Shown in pieces: positions 1-8,359 of a DNA stretch of 64,000 nt. A program made the translations under genes and the position numbers. Under the pieces are notes generated by a model. That model was not told the origin of the DNA, searched no databases, and saw only the letters and a program-made list of their open reading frames with translations. This DNA is from Frigoribacterium sp. PhB160 (GTDB taxonomy: Bacteria; Actinomycetota; Actinomycetes; Actinomycetales; Microbacteriaceae), in assembly GCF_003751785.1 (NCBI RefSeq), contig NZ_RKIE01000001.1:535564-599563 (forward strand). Reading direction: 5' to 3'. How positions within the stretch are numbered: the stretch's first letter is position 1; each line of letters starts with the position of its first letter.

Positions 1-457
1 GCGGCGCGCAGCGCGTGCGGTGGTGGCCGGTGTGGCGAACTCAGGCAGAAGTGTCGCGGCGCAGCCGCTCGGCGGGGCTCCGGGTCTGCGCGGGGCGGCG
101 TTGCCTGAGTCGTCGACGCTGCGCGTCGCGCTCCTGCCGGGCGGCCTGGCGGCGCGCAGCGCGTGCGGTGGTGGCCGGTGTGGCGAACTCAGGCAGAAGT
201 GTCGCGGCGCAGCCGCTCGGCGGGGCTCCGGGTCTGCGCGGGGCGACGTTGCCTGAGTCGTCGACGCTGCGCGCCGCGCTCCTGCCGGGCGGCCTGGCGG
301 CGCGCAGCGCGTGCAGTGGTGGCCGGTGTGGCGAACTCAGGAGAGAGCGTCGCGGCGCAGCCGCTCGACCAGGCTCCGGGCCGGCGCCGGTCGACGTTGC
401 CTGAGTCGTCGACGCTGCGCGTAGCGCTCCCGCCGGGCGGCCTGGCGGCGGCCCGAC
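1..457. repeat. Palindrome array I: three 148-bp tandem units
   Basis: Three near-identical units of 148 bp follow one another and run off the left edge of the window. Each unit holds an 84-bp core (35-118, 183-266, 331-414) that begins GCGAACTCAGG and ends CCTGAGTCGTCGACG, so the core ends are inverted copies of each other and can pair as a hairpin. The remaining 64 bp of each unit is a GC-rich spacer (centred on GGCGGCCTGGCGGCG) that is also repeated. The third unit is the most diverged. All reading frames are open here because of base composition, but no start, ribosome site or protein family supports a gene. The array ends where the DUF4870-like gene stops. Confidence 0.85.
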
Positions 458-892
458 TCAGCGTCGCAGGAACGGGATGACGGGGAACGTCACCTCGCGC
501 CCGCTCATCGCCTGCACGAGCCCGGTGATCGCCGCGGCCAGGTTGACGATGCCGAGCACGACCCACACGATGACGCTGATGCCCCAGGGGAAGAACCCCT
601 GGGCCTCGATGATGAGAGCCGTGAGCCAGAGGGCGATGCTGGGCACGATGAGCACGAGCACCGTCAGGCCCCAGTTCGCCGCGCGTCGACCGTTGACCTC
701 GGCGAGGCCGCCGTGCTTCCGCTGGGCGAGCCCGACCGCGACCATGACGATGCCCGAGACGAGCAAGTTGACGAACGGCAGGAAGACCAGCCCGAGCAGG
801 GCGAGGCCCCACGGCAGGGCCCCTCGGGCCGGCGCGGGCGCGACCGTCCCGTAGTCGACGGGGGCGGGCGGCAGTGGCGGGGGAGTGGTCAC
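458..892 (-). CDS. DUF4870-like small membrane protein
   Basis: This 144-residue protein has a proline-rich cytoplasmic N-terminus (MTTPPPLPPAP) followed by four hydrophobic segments at roughly residues 28-55, 70-90, 95-105 and 103-130. The pattern 'GGLAEVNGRRAANWGLT' between segments fits the DUF4870 family, whose members are small multi-pass membrane proteins of unknown function. The start is GTG; the ATG just upstream is out of frame. The stop codon lies immediately beside palindrome array I, so the array is its downstream region. No function can be assigned beyond membrane location. Confidence 0.7.
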   Translation of the reverse strand: MTTPPPLPPAPVDYGTVAPAPARGALPWGLALLGLVFLPFVNLLVSGIVMVAVGLAQRKHGGLAEVNGRRAANWGLTVLVLIVPSIALWLTALIIEAQGFFPWGISVIVWVVLGIVNLAAAITGLVQAMSGREVTFPVIPFLRR

Positions 893-1030
893 CGCATGAG
901 CGTACCGACCGTTCTGCCGTGATCGATCGTGCGAAACAGGGTCGTCGCTCCGCCCTCTGCACCCGGGCCCGGCACCGTCGGTGGCTCCGCCTACGGTCGC
1001 GACATGGGAGTCAGGGGATCAGGGGACGCG

Positions 1031-1339
1031 ATGAAGGCCGTCCTCCGACGGCCGGTGCCGACGCATCCGCTCGCCGTGCCGCCGATCCCCGACGGCTTCG
1101 GCGTCTGGCAGGTGCGCCGCGTGCCGGAGGCGCCCCTCGGCTACGTCCGGTCCGAGCACCGTGGTCGCGACCTCGCCTACCACTGCTACGCCCACGGTCG
1201 CGACGACGCGGGCGGGCGGCCGTGGCTGCACACGGCCTCGTCGCTGAACAGCGCGGTCGCGTGGCTGCTCCAGCACGAGTCCGAGCTCGGTGCCCAGCGA
1301 CGAGGCCTCCGGCCCGAGCCGGAGGCGTGGCCGCGCTGA
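1031..1339 (+). CDS. Hypothetical protein, 102 aa
   Basis: A small soluble protein beginning MKAVLRRPVPTHPLAVPPIP. I chose the ATG at 1031 because AGGGGA lies eight bases upstream; an in-frame ATG at 1004 would add nine residues. The middle (FGVWQVRRVPEAPLGYVRSE) and the later segment (WLHTASSLNSAVAWLLQHES) look like an ordinary folded globular protein, but I do not recognise a family. It stands alone upstream of the epimerase with an 80-bp gap. Confidence 0.5.
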   Translation: MKAVLRRPVPTHPLAVPPIPDGFGVWQVRRVPEAPLGYVRSEHRGRDLAYHCYAHGRDDAGGRPWLHTASSLNSAVAWLLQHESELGAQRRGLRPEPEAWPR

Positions 1340-1419
1340 GGAGGCCCTGCAGCACGTCCGGGCGGCCAGCCGTCGGGAGCGAGCAGACTGGAGGAGCCCA
1401 TCACGAAGGAAGAAGCCTC

Positions 1420-2421
1420 ATGTCAGCGCTGACAGTCCTGTTCATCGGCGGTACCGGGATCATCAGCTCGGCGGCCGCCGTCCGGGCCGTCGAGCTGGGT
1501 CACGACCTCACCGTCCTCAACCGCGGGTCGTCCTCGACGCGGCCCGTGCCCGCCGGCGTCGAGGTGCTGACCGGGGACGTGTCCGACCCGGCGTCGATCC
1601 GCCGTGCCGTCGGCGACCGGCACTTCGACGTCGTGGTCGACTTCGTCGCCTTCACGCCCGACCAGGTCCAGGCCGACGTCGACCTCTTCACGGGCCGCTG
1701 TGGCCAGTACGTCTTCATCAGCTCGGCGTCGGCGTACCAGAAGCCCGTCGCGGCCCTGCCGATCCGGGAGTCGTCTCCCCTCCGCAACCCGTTCTGGCAG
1801 TACTCCCGCGACAAGATCGCGTGCGAGGACCTCCTGGTCGCCGCCTACCGCGACCGCGGCTTCCCGGCCACGATCATCCGGCCCTCGCACACCTACGACC
1901 GCACCTCGATCCCCGTCACCGGCGGGTGGACCGTCGTCGACCGGATGCGCCGCGGCCTCGAGGTCGTCGTCCCCGGCGACGGCACCTCGCTGTGGACGCT
2001 GACGCACCACGCCGACTTCGCCCGCGCCTTCGTCGGGCTGCTGGGCCTCCCGGCCGCCGTGGGCGACGTCTTCCACATCACCTCCGACGAGGCCCTGCCG
2101 TGGGACCAGATCTACACGACGCTCGCCGCCGCGGCGGGGGTGGACGACCCGAGGCTCGTCCACGTGGCGAGCGAGAGCGTCGCCGTCGTCGAGCCCGAGT
2201 GGGGTCCGGGCCTGCTGGGTGACAAGGCGCACTCGGTGGTCTTCGACAACGCGAAGGCCAAGGCCTTCGTCCCGGGCTGGCGCGCCACGACGTCGTGGGC
2301 CACGGGCGCGCGGGAGATCGTCGAGTGGTTCGACGCCGACCCGTCGCGTCGTGAGGTCGACCCGGCGGCCGAGGCCGCCTTCGACCGCCTCCTCGCGGGC
2401 GCCCGCGCCTTCGGGGCCTGA
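1420..2421 (+). CDS. NAD-dependent epimerase/dehydratase family protein
   Basis: A 333-residue extended-SDR protein. The N-terminus carries the nucleotide-binding glycine motif GGTGIIS (residues 10-16) on a first beta strand. The catalytic pair Tyr128 and Lys132 is visible in QYSRDK. The closing region (HHADFARAFVGLLG, then DKAHSVVFDNAKAKAFVPGW) is typical of nucleotide-sugar epimerase-like and isoflavone-reductase-like dehydrogenases in actinobacteria. AAGGAAG lies nine bases before the ATG. An open frame extends far upstream without a better start. The substrate is unknown. It appears to be monocistronic. Confidence 0.85.
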   Translation: MSALTVLFIGGTGIISSAAAVRAVELGHDLTVLNRGSSSTRPVPAGVEVLTGDVSDPASIRRAVGDRHFDVVVDFVAFTPDQVQADVDLFTGRCGQYVFISSASAYQKPVAALPIRESSPLRNPFWQYSRDKIACEDLLVAAYRDRGFPATIIRPSHTYDRTSIPVTGGWTVVDRMRRGLEVVVPGDGTSLWTLTHHADFARAFVGLLGLPAAVGDVFHITSDEALPWDQIYTTLAAAAGVDDPRLVHVASESVAVVEPEWGPGLLGDKAHSVVFDNAKAKAFVPGWRATTSWATGAREIVEWFDADPSRREVDPAAEAAFDRLLAGARAFGA

Positions 2422-3070
2422 GCGAGACGCCGAGGCGAGGCGATAGGTCGCCGCACCCGACGGCAGCGACCTACCCACGGCCGTGACCGTGCCCTCGAAC
2501 CCCTCGGCTCGAGGTGGCGCTGAGGCTACGCCTGATCAGCCCGCACCGGGAGAGCGGCGGACACCTTCCCTGAAGTCACCGTGGGGGAGGTGCCCGCTGA
2601 CCGGTACCCGACCAGGCGGGTCTGATGTGATCAACGCGATGCCTGAGGTTCGGGTTCAGGGCTGGATCACCAGACGTTCGCTGCCTGGTGGTCGTGTTCC
2701 GAGAAGATCGGGGCCGACTGCTCCGGAAGCTACACCCGTCGTCGCTCGGCCACCAGGTGCAGTCCTGCGTGCGTCCCCGGACGTCGACCGCGGCTGCGCG
2801 TCGCGTCGGGACGACCTCCAGATGAGGTCTTCTCGGGAATCGTTAGGCGATGCGACGATGCGGGCATATGGTCGGCCTCACCGGTCGGGTACCAGCAGTG
2901 GGACGGACCACAGGAGGCCCCTCCCTATGCCTGCCTGTCGTCCCACGGGCCCGAGTTCGTCACTGAGGCCCTCGACGGCCGGTGGCTCGAGGTGCCCTGG
3001 CTCGACGAGGCGGCAGGGTGCCTCAAGTCGGATCGTCACCCGCCGGCCAGGAACGACCAGAGGAGCTGCC
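2422..3070. other. 649-bp intergenic region with a possible decayed ORF
   Basis: No complete gene is supported here. From about 2821 to 3060 one + frame reads like real protein (for example VGYQQWDGPQEAPPYACL, then EVPWLDEAAGCLK), with aromatic and acidic residues unlike the Arg/Pro-rich shadow frames elsewhere. It has no ATG or GTG before 2992, which suggests a remnant of a gene that lost its start. The stretch 2480-2820 shows no recognisable feature and looks less GC-biased than its surroundings. Confidence 0.35.
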
Positions 3071-3289
3071 ATGGACGTCGACGCACTCGACCGAGCACTC
3101 GACTCGACGGTCCTGAGCATCGGACGCGAGCTCGACCGCGCCGAACGGGCCGCGATCCCGGGCCACCGTGTGCTCCGGACACGGTTGCGGAGCGTGTCGG
3201 ACGGCATGGAGCAGGGCACGCTGACCCCGGCTCATGCCTGGTTCGCCCTCTCCGACGTCCAGACGGGCGTCACTCAGCTCCTCGCCTGA
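3071..3289 (+). CDS. Small hypothetical protein, 72 aa
   Basis: Starts MDVDALDRALDSTVLSIGRE with a clear AGGAG five bases upstream of the ATG. The 72 residues are predicted helical and soluble with alternating charge (ELDRAERAAIPGHRVLRTRL). I do not recognise a family. A longer in-frame extension to 2483 is open but has no ribosome site and an unnatural composition, so the short form is preferred. The gene ends 20 bp before the convergent oxidoreductase gene. Confidence 0.5.
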   Translation: MDVDALDRALDSTVLSIGRELDRAERAAIPGHRVLRTRLRSVSDGMEQGTLTPAHAWFALSDVQTGVTQLLA

Positions 3290-3308
3290 GCGTCGCGCCG
3301 CCGCCTCG

Positions 3309-3959
3309 TCAGCCCCGCCGGTAGCTGCTGCCGTCGCAGGTGTGCACGGCCGTGTCGTCGGCCAACGCCCTCAGGGTGTAGCTCGCGCAGTCGACGAACG
3401 TGCCGATGCTGATGCGACGGGACGACCGCTGCAGCTCGCCCTTCGACGGGCCGTCGGAGCCGATGCCGGCGCGGTGGACCATCCACTCGAGATCGCGCGC
3501 CTCCTCGTCGAGGTAGCGCATGACCGCCTCGTTGTCCTCGTGCTGGCCGACGTAGCCGCGGGCGAGCGTGCCCCGCACCACCCGGAGCACCGCAGGCAGC
3601 CGGGTGCCGGGAGCCGCGCTCAGCCCGCCCGCCTGGTAGAGGAGGCGCCGGGTCCCGCTCCGACGCATGGCCGGCACCAGCCGGCGGACGAGAGCGGTGT
3701 TGACCTTCCGCTCCCGCTGCGCGGCCGCGTCGCCCAGCATCATCACGACCGCGTCGGTGCCGTCGAGCAGCGCGTCGAGGTCGAGGTCGTCGTCGATCGA
3801 CCCCTGCACGACCTCGAGGTCGTCGTCGGCGAGCGTGAGCTTCGAGGGCGTCCTCGCGAGGACCCGGACGCGGTGTCCGGCGGCGAGGGCGAGTCGGGTG
3901 AAGTGCTGGCCGGTCTGCCCCGTGCCGCCGAACACCAGGAGGTTCTCGTGATCTGTCAT
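3309..3959 (-). CDS. NmrA-like NAD(P)-binding oxidoreductase
   Basis: A 216-residue atypical short-chain dehydrogenase. The motif GGTGQTG (residues 11-17) binds NAD(P), and the following RVRVLARTPSKL is the usual second strand of NmrA/NAD(P)H-binding proteins. There is no canonical YxxxK pair, so the protein may be a redox sensor or a quinone or flavin reductase-like enzyme. The ATG at 3959 was preferred over one three codons upstream. The gene is divergent from a TetR regulator, with two short palindromes between them, so it is very probably that regulator's target. Confidence 0.8.
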   Translation of the reverse strand: MTDHENLLVFGGTGQTGQHFTRLALAAGHRVRVLARTPSKLTLADDDLEVVQGSIDDDLDLDALLDGTDAVVMMLGDAAAQRERKVNTALVRRLVPAMRRSGTRRLLYQAGGLSAAPGTRLPAVLRVVRGTLARGYVGQHEDNEAVMRYLDEEARDLEWMVHRAGIGSDGPSKGELQRSSRRISIGTFVDCASYTLRALADDTAVHTCDGSSYRRG

Positions 3960-3969
3960 GGTCCCCAAA

Positions 3970-4001
3970 CTAGGCGGTGTCTAGAAAATAGGCAATGCCT
4001 A
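3970..4001. promoter_or_regulatory. Paired palindromic operator sites for the TetR regulator
   Basis: Two adjacent dyads lie in the 63-bp divergent intergenic space. The site at 3989-4001, TAGGCAATGCCTA, is a palindrome around its centre; the one at 3970-3984, CTAGGCGGTGTCTAG, is an imperfect copy. Both share TAGGC half-sites. TATGAT at 4011-4016 could be the -10 of the TetR gene. TetR proteins commonly bind such sites to control themselves and the divergent gene; the assignment is inferred from position. Confidence 0.65.
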
Positions 4002-4022
4002 GAGCGGGTTTATGATGACCGG

Positions 4023-4625
4023 ATGACGCAGCAGCCCTTCCACCACGGGAACCTGCGGGCCGTGCTGCTCGACGAGGCGACGACGGTCCTCCGCGAGTCG
4101 GGCGTGGAGGGCCTATCGCTCCGCGACCTCGCGCGTCGCGCCGGGGTCAGCCACGGCGCCCCGCGCAGCCACTTCGTCGACCGCCAGGCGCTGCTCGACG
4201 CCCTGGCCGAGTCCGGCTTCGTCCGGCTCACGGCGTCGGTGCGAGACGTCTCGGCCGGGGGAGGAGACCTGCCCCGACGGTTCCGCGAGGTCGCGCGGGC
4301 CTACGTCGACTTCGCCATCGTCGACGCTGCCCTGATGGAGCTCATGTTCCCGGTGGGGACGGCCCGCCGAGCCGGGCACGTCGACGAGGCGGCCGGGGCC
4401 CTGTTCGCCACGCTCGACGGCGCTCTCGGACCCGCGGCGGACGGCGCGGAGCAGGTCGAGTACCGCGACGTCCTCAAGATGCTCTTCGCCTCGACCATGC
4501 AGGGCATCGCCGCGCTCGTCGTCTCCGGTCGCGTCGCGCGCGACCAGGTCGACGGCCTCGTCGACGCGGCCGTCGACATGATGCTCGGCTCGGAGCTCCG
4601 GCGGAGGGCGATCGCCGTCGACTGA
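4023..4625 (+). CDS. TetR/AcrR family transcriptional regulator
   Basis: A 200-residue repressor. The N-terminal DNA-binding domain (residues about 10-56) is clear: HGNLRAVLLDEATTVLRESG, then LSLRDLARRAGVSHGAPRSH, then F and the RQALLDALAE helix. The C-terminal part is an all-helical ligand-binding domain. The ATG is 35 bp or less from a TATGAT box, so the leader is very short. It is divergent from the NmrA-like gene and probably represses it and itself through the paired dyads at 3970-4001. The ligand is unknown. Confidence 0.88.
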   Translation: MTQQPFHHGNLRAVLLDEATTVLRESGVEGLSLRDLARRAGVSHGAPRSHFVDRQALLDALAESGFVRLTASVRDVSAGGGDLPRRFREVARAYVDFAIVDAALMELMFPVGTARRAGHVDEAAGALFATLDGALGPAADGAEQVEYRDVLKMLFASTMQGIAALVVSGRVARDQVDGLVDAAVDMMLGSELRRRAIAVD

Positions 4626-4670
4626 CGCCGTGGTCAGCGTCCGCCACGCCGCGGGTCGCATGATGGGGCG

Positions 4671-5867
4671 GTGTTCATCCCCACCAGGGCCGCGGGCCTC
4701 GAGGCGCTCGCCGAGTTCGTCCCCGTCGCCGGCCCCGACTACGCCCGTGACCGCAACCACGACCTCGGGCCGTCCGAGCGGGCCGTCTCCGGGCTGTCGC
4801 CGTACCTCCGGCACCGTCTCGTCACCGAGCACGAGGTGGTCGCCGCCGTCCTCGACCGGCACAGCCTCCAGGCCGCCGAGAAGTTCGTCCAGGAGGTCTT
4901 CTGGCGCACCTACTGGAAGGGCTGGCTGGAGCAGAACCCCGAGGTGTGGCGCCGGTACCGTCGCGAGGTCGACGAGCTCGCCGCCGGTGACGCCCCGGCG
5001 GGCCTCGAGGCCGCCCTCGCCGGTCAGACCGGCATCGAGGCGATGGACGCCTGGGTGCGCGAGCTCGTCGACACGGGCTACCTGCACAACCACGTGCGGA
5101 TGTGGTTCGCGAGCATCTGGATCTTCACCCTCGAGCTGCCGTGGCAGCTCGGCGCCGATTTCTTCCACCGTCATCTGCTCGACGGCGACGCCGCCTCCAA
5201 CACCCTCTCGTGGCGCTGGGTCGCGGGCCTGCAGACCCGGGGCAAGACCTACCTCGCGTCGGCCTCGAACATCTCGCGGTACACGGACGGGCGCTTCTCG
5301 CCGGAGGGCCTCGCCACGAGCGCCCGTGCCCTCGACGAGGAGCCGCTCCCGCCCCGGACGACCGTCGAGCCCGGCGACGTCGACGGGACGGTCGGCGAGC
5401 GGGCCGGGCTGCTCGTGCACGAGGAAGACCTCGAGCCGGCGAGCCTCCTCGCCGAGCACCCCTCCCTGGCCGGCCGCCTGGCGGCCGCGGCCGTCTCCTC
5501 CGACCCGGCCGGACGTTCCCCCGCCGGCGTCTCGGACGCCGTCGCCGCGTTCACGTCCGGCGCCGTGGCGGACGCCGCGGAGCGGACCCTCGACGCGACG
5601 GGCCGGGGGGCGCGTGTGCTCTCCGACGCCGCGCCGTCGACGGTCGTGGACTGGGCGCGGTCGGAGGGCCTCGACGCGATCGTCGTCCCCCTGGCCCCGG
5701 TCGGCCCCGTCCGCGAGCGGCTCGACGCGCTGCGGCCCGTGCTCGCCTCCGAGGGCGTCGCGCTGGTGACCCTGCGCCGCCGGTGGGACGGCGTGGCCTG
5801 GCCCCACGCCTCCCGCGGGTTCTTCCCGTTCCGCGAGCGCATCCCGGAGCTCGTGCGTCAGCTCTGA
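4671..5867 (+). CDS. Cryptochrome/photolyase-like FAD-binding protein with apparently permuted domains
   Basis: This 398-residue protein opens directly with the photolyase FAD-binding fold. The marks are RNHDLGPSERAVSGLSPYL (about residues 28-46), FWRTYWKGWL (about 77-86), GYLHNHVRMWFASIW (about 136-150), ASNTLSWRWVAG (about 174-185) and YTDGRFSP (about 204-211). Classical photolyases place an alpha/beta antenna domain before this; here about 160 residues follow it instead. That tail (GLLVHEEDLEP, then LDAIVVPLAPVGPVRERLD, then VALVTLRRRWDGVAWP) reads like the missing alpha/beta domain moved to the C-terminus. The start is GTG. The role could be DNA repair or light sensing; activity is not shown by sequence. 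Confidence 0.8.
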   Translation: MFIPTRAAGLEALAEFVPVAGPDYARDRNHDLGPSERAVSGLSPYLRHRLVTEHEVVAAVLDRHSLQAAEKFVQEVFWRTYWKGWLEQNPEVWRRYRREVDELAAGDAPAGLEAALAGQTGIEAMDAWVRELVDTGYLHNHVRMWFASIWIFTLELPWQLGADFFHRHLLDGDAASNTLSWRWVAGLQTRGKTYLASASNISRYTDGRFSPEGLATSARALDEEPLPPRTTVEPGDVDGTVGERAGLLVHEEDLEPASLLAEHPSLAGRLAAAAVSSDPAGRSPAGVSDAVAAFTSGAVADAAERTLDATGRGARVLSDAAPSTVVDWARSEGLDAIVVPLAPVGPVRERLDALRPVLASEGVALVTLRRRWDGVAWPHASRGFFPFRERIPELVRQL

Positions 5868-5886
5868 CGCGCCCCCGGCGTCGTGG

Positions 5887-6828
5887 TCACCGCTCGAGGG
5901 TCTGCCGAGGGGACTCGCCGTAGGCCTCCCGGTACGCGCGGCTGAACCGGCTCGTGTTCGTGAAGCCCCACTCGAGGGCGACGTCGGTGACGGTCGTCTC
6001 GTCCGGGGTCGCGCAGGTCAGCTGGGTGCGGGCGTGGCTCAGGCGGGCTCGGCGCAGGTAGTCCGTGGGCGTCGTGTCGAGGGCGCGCCGGAAGGCGAGC
6101 TGCAGGCCCCGGACGCTCATCCGGGAGGCCTCCGCGACCTCCGCGACCCCGATGGGCTCGGCGGCATGGTCGTCGATGAACTGCACGGCACGACGGACGG
6201 CGCCCGGCAGGACGACGTCGCCGGCGGGGGACCGGACCGTCTCGACGGTCAGGCCGAAGGCGTCGACCGCGGAGGCGAGGACCAGGTCGATCGTCGCCCG
6301 GCGCACGAGTTCGTAGCCGCTCAGGGCCGGCGCGGAGAAGACGCTCCCCGCATGGCGCGCCACGTGGCGCCAGTAGTTCCCGGCGGCGTCGGTGAGCGGC
6401 GCCGTGGACGGCATCCGGAGGCGCGCCCCGGCCCTCGCGGACCCGTCGCCGGCCCCTGCGCTGCGCGTGAGCGCCGCGAGGTCGAGGTTGACCACCGTCA
6501 GGTCGTGGTGCGTGGACCACGACCGGGCGGTGCCCGGTCGGATGAGGAACGGCTTCGCGGCGTCGACCGGGTCGTCGTTGGTCGCGGCACGGTAGTCCCC
6601 GCCGGAGGCCGTGGCGATCCCGACCACCCCGTCGAACTCCACCGCGAGCTCGGACCGGGAGCTGACCTCGAACCGGGCGACGCTGACCGAGGCGTCGTCG
6701 CCCACGACCCGTTGCCGGAACGTGAAGGGCGAGTCGCAGTCGCGGAGGGTGCTGCCGGGGTAGACGCGTCGGTCGAGGTCCTCTGCCTCACCGCGGTCGT
6801 GGGTCGTGAACCCTGCGTCGACGAGCAT
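5887..6828 (-). CDS. AraC family transcriptional regulator
   Basis: A 313-residue activator-type protein. The C-terminal 100 residues hold two helix-turn-helix units: IGVAEVAEASRMSVRGLQLA and, after DYLRRARLSHAR, the motif VTDVALEWGFTNTSRFSRAY. The N-terminal 200 residues form a sensor domain of the AraC-binding-like type (FRQRVVGDDASVSVARFEV). It stands alone, convergent with the photolyase-like gene (19 bp apart), so no target is evident. Confidence 0.88.
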   Translation of the reverse strand: MLVDAGFTTHDRGEAEDLDRRVYPGSTLRDCDSPFTFRQRVVGDDASVSVARFEVSSRSELAVEFDGVVGIATASGGDYRAATNDDPVDAAKPFLIRPGTARSWSTHHDLTVVNLDLAALTRSAGAGDGSARAGARLRMPSTAPLTDAAGNYWRHVARHAGSVFSAPALSGYELVRRATIDLVLASAVDAFGLTVETVRSPAGDVVLPGAVRRAVQFIDDHAAEPIGVAEVAEASRMSVRGLQLAFRRALDTTPTDYLRRARLSHARTQLTCATPDETTVTDVALEWGFTNTSRFSRAYREAYGESPRQTLER

Positions 6829-6992
6829 GCCTGTCCTCCCCTGGGGTCGTCGCCTGGTCCGGGCGTCGGCTGGTGGGGCCCGCTCGGATCCGTCCAGAGT
6901 AGTGAGGGCGCGCCCGGCTCGTCCGCCGACGTCGCACCTCCCGCACCGCCCGGCGCCGTGGCGCTGTCACCGGGCGCCCGGGGGTGCGGAAA

Positions 6993-7021
6993 AGCCCCGC
7001 TGCGCGATGCGCAGCGGGGCT
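6993..7021 (-). terminator. Intrinsic terminator of the small lipoprotein gene
   Basis: A perfect 13-bp stem (AGCCCCGCTGCGC) with a three-base loop, followed on the minus strand by a TTTT run. It lies 56 bp beyond the stop of the lipoprotein gene and is the cleanest Rho-independent terminator in the window. Confidence 0.85.
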
Positions 7022-7076
7022 CCACCGGGAACGCCGACGTGGTGGGCGTCGGCGTGGGCCGTCGCCTGTCGGGGTG

Positions 7077-7784
7077 CTACTTGGTGGCGACGGTGATCTT
7101 GGCGACGCCGACGAGCATCTCGTCCTGGACCGCGGTCGTGCCGAACGTGGTGTTCAGCAGCGCGGCGGCGTCGGGGCTGATGTGCACCGTGGTGCCCTCG
7201 AGGATGGCGTTGTCGCCGTCGGTCTGGAGGGGCTTCAGCGAGCCGCCGTAGAGGTTGAACAGGTACGCGTCCTCCGCGGCGACCTCGCCGTTGGCGGTCA
7301 CGGTGCCGTAGAGCTTCGACTCGCCCGGGTCGATGCGGAAGTCGCTGAGCTCGACGACGGTGTCGCCGGCGGTCAGGCTGAGGCCCGAGCCGTCGTGGTC
7401 GATCTCGCCCTGGACGTACGGGCGCACGTCGCTGGCGGGGTCGTAGTAGTCGACGTTGCCGCCGGTGATCGGGAAGGCGAAGGTGCCGGTGCCGCCGTCG
7501 AAGGTGGCGGAGCCGACGACGCCGGGGGTCAGGCCGAGGCTCGTGAGGGCGTCGACGAAGCTCTGGTCGACGGTGACCTCGGTGTCGACGCCGTTGCTGA
7601 GGTCGGCGATCGAGGCCAGGGGGGTGGCCTCCGCGGCGGGCTCGGACGCCGACGACGACGCGGAGCTGGTGTCGGTGGATCCGGCGTCGTCCATGGAGCA
7701 GGCGGCGAGGGAGAAGACGAGGGCGCCCGAGGCGACGACGCCCAGGCCGGCCTTGACGATGTTCTTGCGCGTGAAAGCGTTCAT
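7077..7784 (-). CDS. Small secreted lipoprotein, copy 1
   Basis: A 235-residue protein with a signal peptide ending in the lipobox SLAAC, so Cys29 should be lipidated and the protein anchored outside the membrane. A Ser-rich linker (about 35-50) precedes a beta-rich domain. The order TFAFPITGGNVDYY, VQGEIDHDGSGLSL and KLYGTVTANG loosely resembles HtaA-like haem-binding domains, but this is a resemblance only and I assign no function. The ATG at 7784 has AAAGGA at a good distance. A paralogue differing at about 25 positions lies at 25549-26259, and homology extends about 70 bp upstream of both. Confidence 0.75.
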   Translation of the reverse strand: MNAFTRKNIVKAGLGVVASGALVFSLAACSMDDAGSTDTSSASSSASEPAAEATPLASIADLSNGVDTEVTVDQSFVDALTSLGLTPGVVGSATFDGGTGTFAFPITGGNVDYYDPASDVRPYVQGEIDHDGSGLSLTAGDTVVELSDFRIDPGESKLYGTVTANGEVAAEDAYLFNLYGGSLKPLQTDGDNAILEGTTVHISPDAAALLNTTFGTTAVQDEMLVGVAKITVATK

Positions 7785-7945
7785 GATCAGGTCCTTTTCT
7801 GTGATTTCCCGGTGGGGATGCAAGGGGTTCGCCGCCCTCACGGAAAAGGGTTGGTGCCGTTATGACTTCGTGACCTCGTCGGCCCGACCACCGCGGGACC
7901 CTTGGCGCCTTGACGCGTGACCCGGCCGGGACGAGTCTTGCGCGC

Positions 7946-8359
7946 ATGACCCTCTTCATCTCCTGTCCGGTCGACGACGTCGACCGCGCGACCGCCTTCT
8001 ACTCGGCCCTCGGCTGGGAGCTCGACCCCACGATGTCGCGGGCCGAGGTGTCCGCCTTCGTCATCGCCCCCGGCCAGTACGTGATGCTCGCCAGCCGCGC
8101 GATGTACGCCAGCGTCGGAGGCGTCGAGGACCTGATCGGCGGACCCGGCACCCCCTCGAAGGTGGCGGTCTCGTTCGACCTCGGCAGTCGCGAGGAGGTC
8201 GACGACCTCGTCGCCCGGGCCGAGGCCGCGGGTGGTCGCGTCGGCGACACGGACGACTACCCGTTCATGTACCAGCGCCAGTTCGACGACCCCGACGGCT
8301 ACCACTGGTCGCCGTTCTGGATGAAGCCCGAGGTCGAGGAGGCCGCCCCCACGGCCTGA
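7946..8359 (+). CDS. VOC (glyoxalase/bleomycin-resistance fold) protein
   Basis: A 137-residue single-domain VOC protein. MTLFISCPVDDVDRATAFYS is the typical first beta-alpha unit, and the ending FDDPDGYHWSPFWM is the last strand with the usual 'DPDG' turn. This subgroup (often annotated as glyoxalase or lactoylglutathione lyase-like) has no proven substrate. I chose the ATG at 7946 because it begins the first VOC strand; an in-frame start 36 bp upstream would add an unsupported leader. It is divergent from lipoprotein copy 1. Confidence 0.82.
   Translation: MTLFISCPVDDVDRATAFYSALGWELDPTMSRAEVSAFVIAPGQYVMLASRAMYASVGGVEDLIGGPGTPSKVAVSFDLGSREEVDDLVARAEAAGGRVGDTDDYPFMYQRQFDDPDGYHWSPFWMKPEVEEAAPTA

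Noticed and set aside
1-480. Several overlapping + and - frames through palindrome array I
   Set aside because: All are Arg/Ala/Gly-rich, repeat with the 148-bp unit, and lack ribosome sites; they reflect the absence of stop codons in GC-rich repeats.
7077-7784. Fasciclin domain for the small lipoproteins
   Set aside because: The H-box and the FAS1 motif are not present; only the beta-rich character and the lipobox can be supported.
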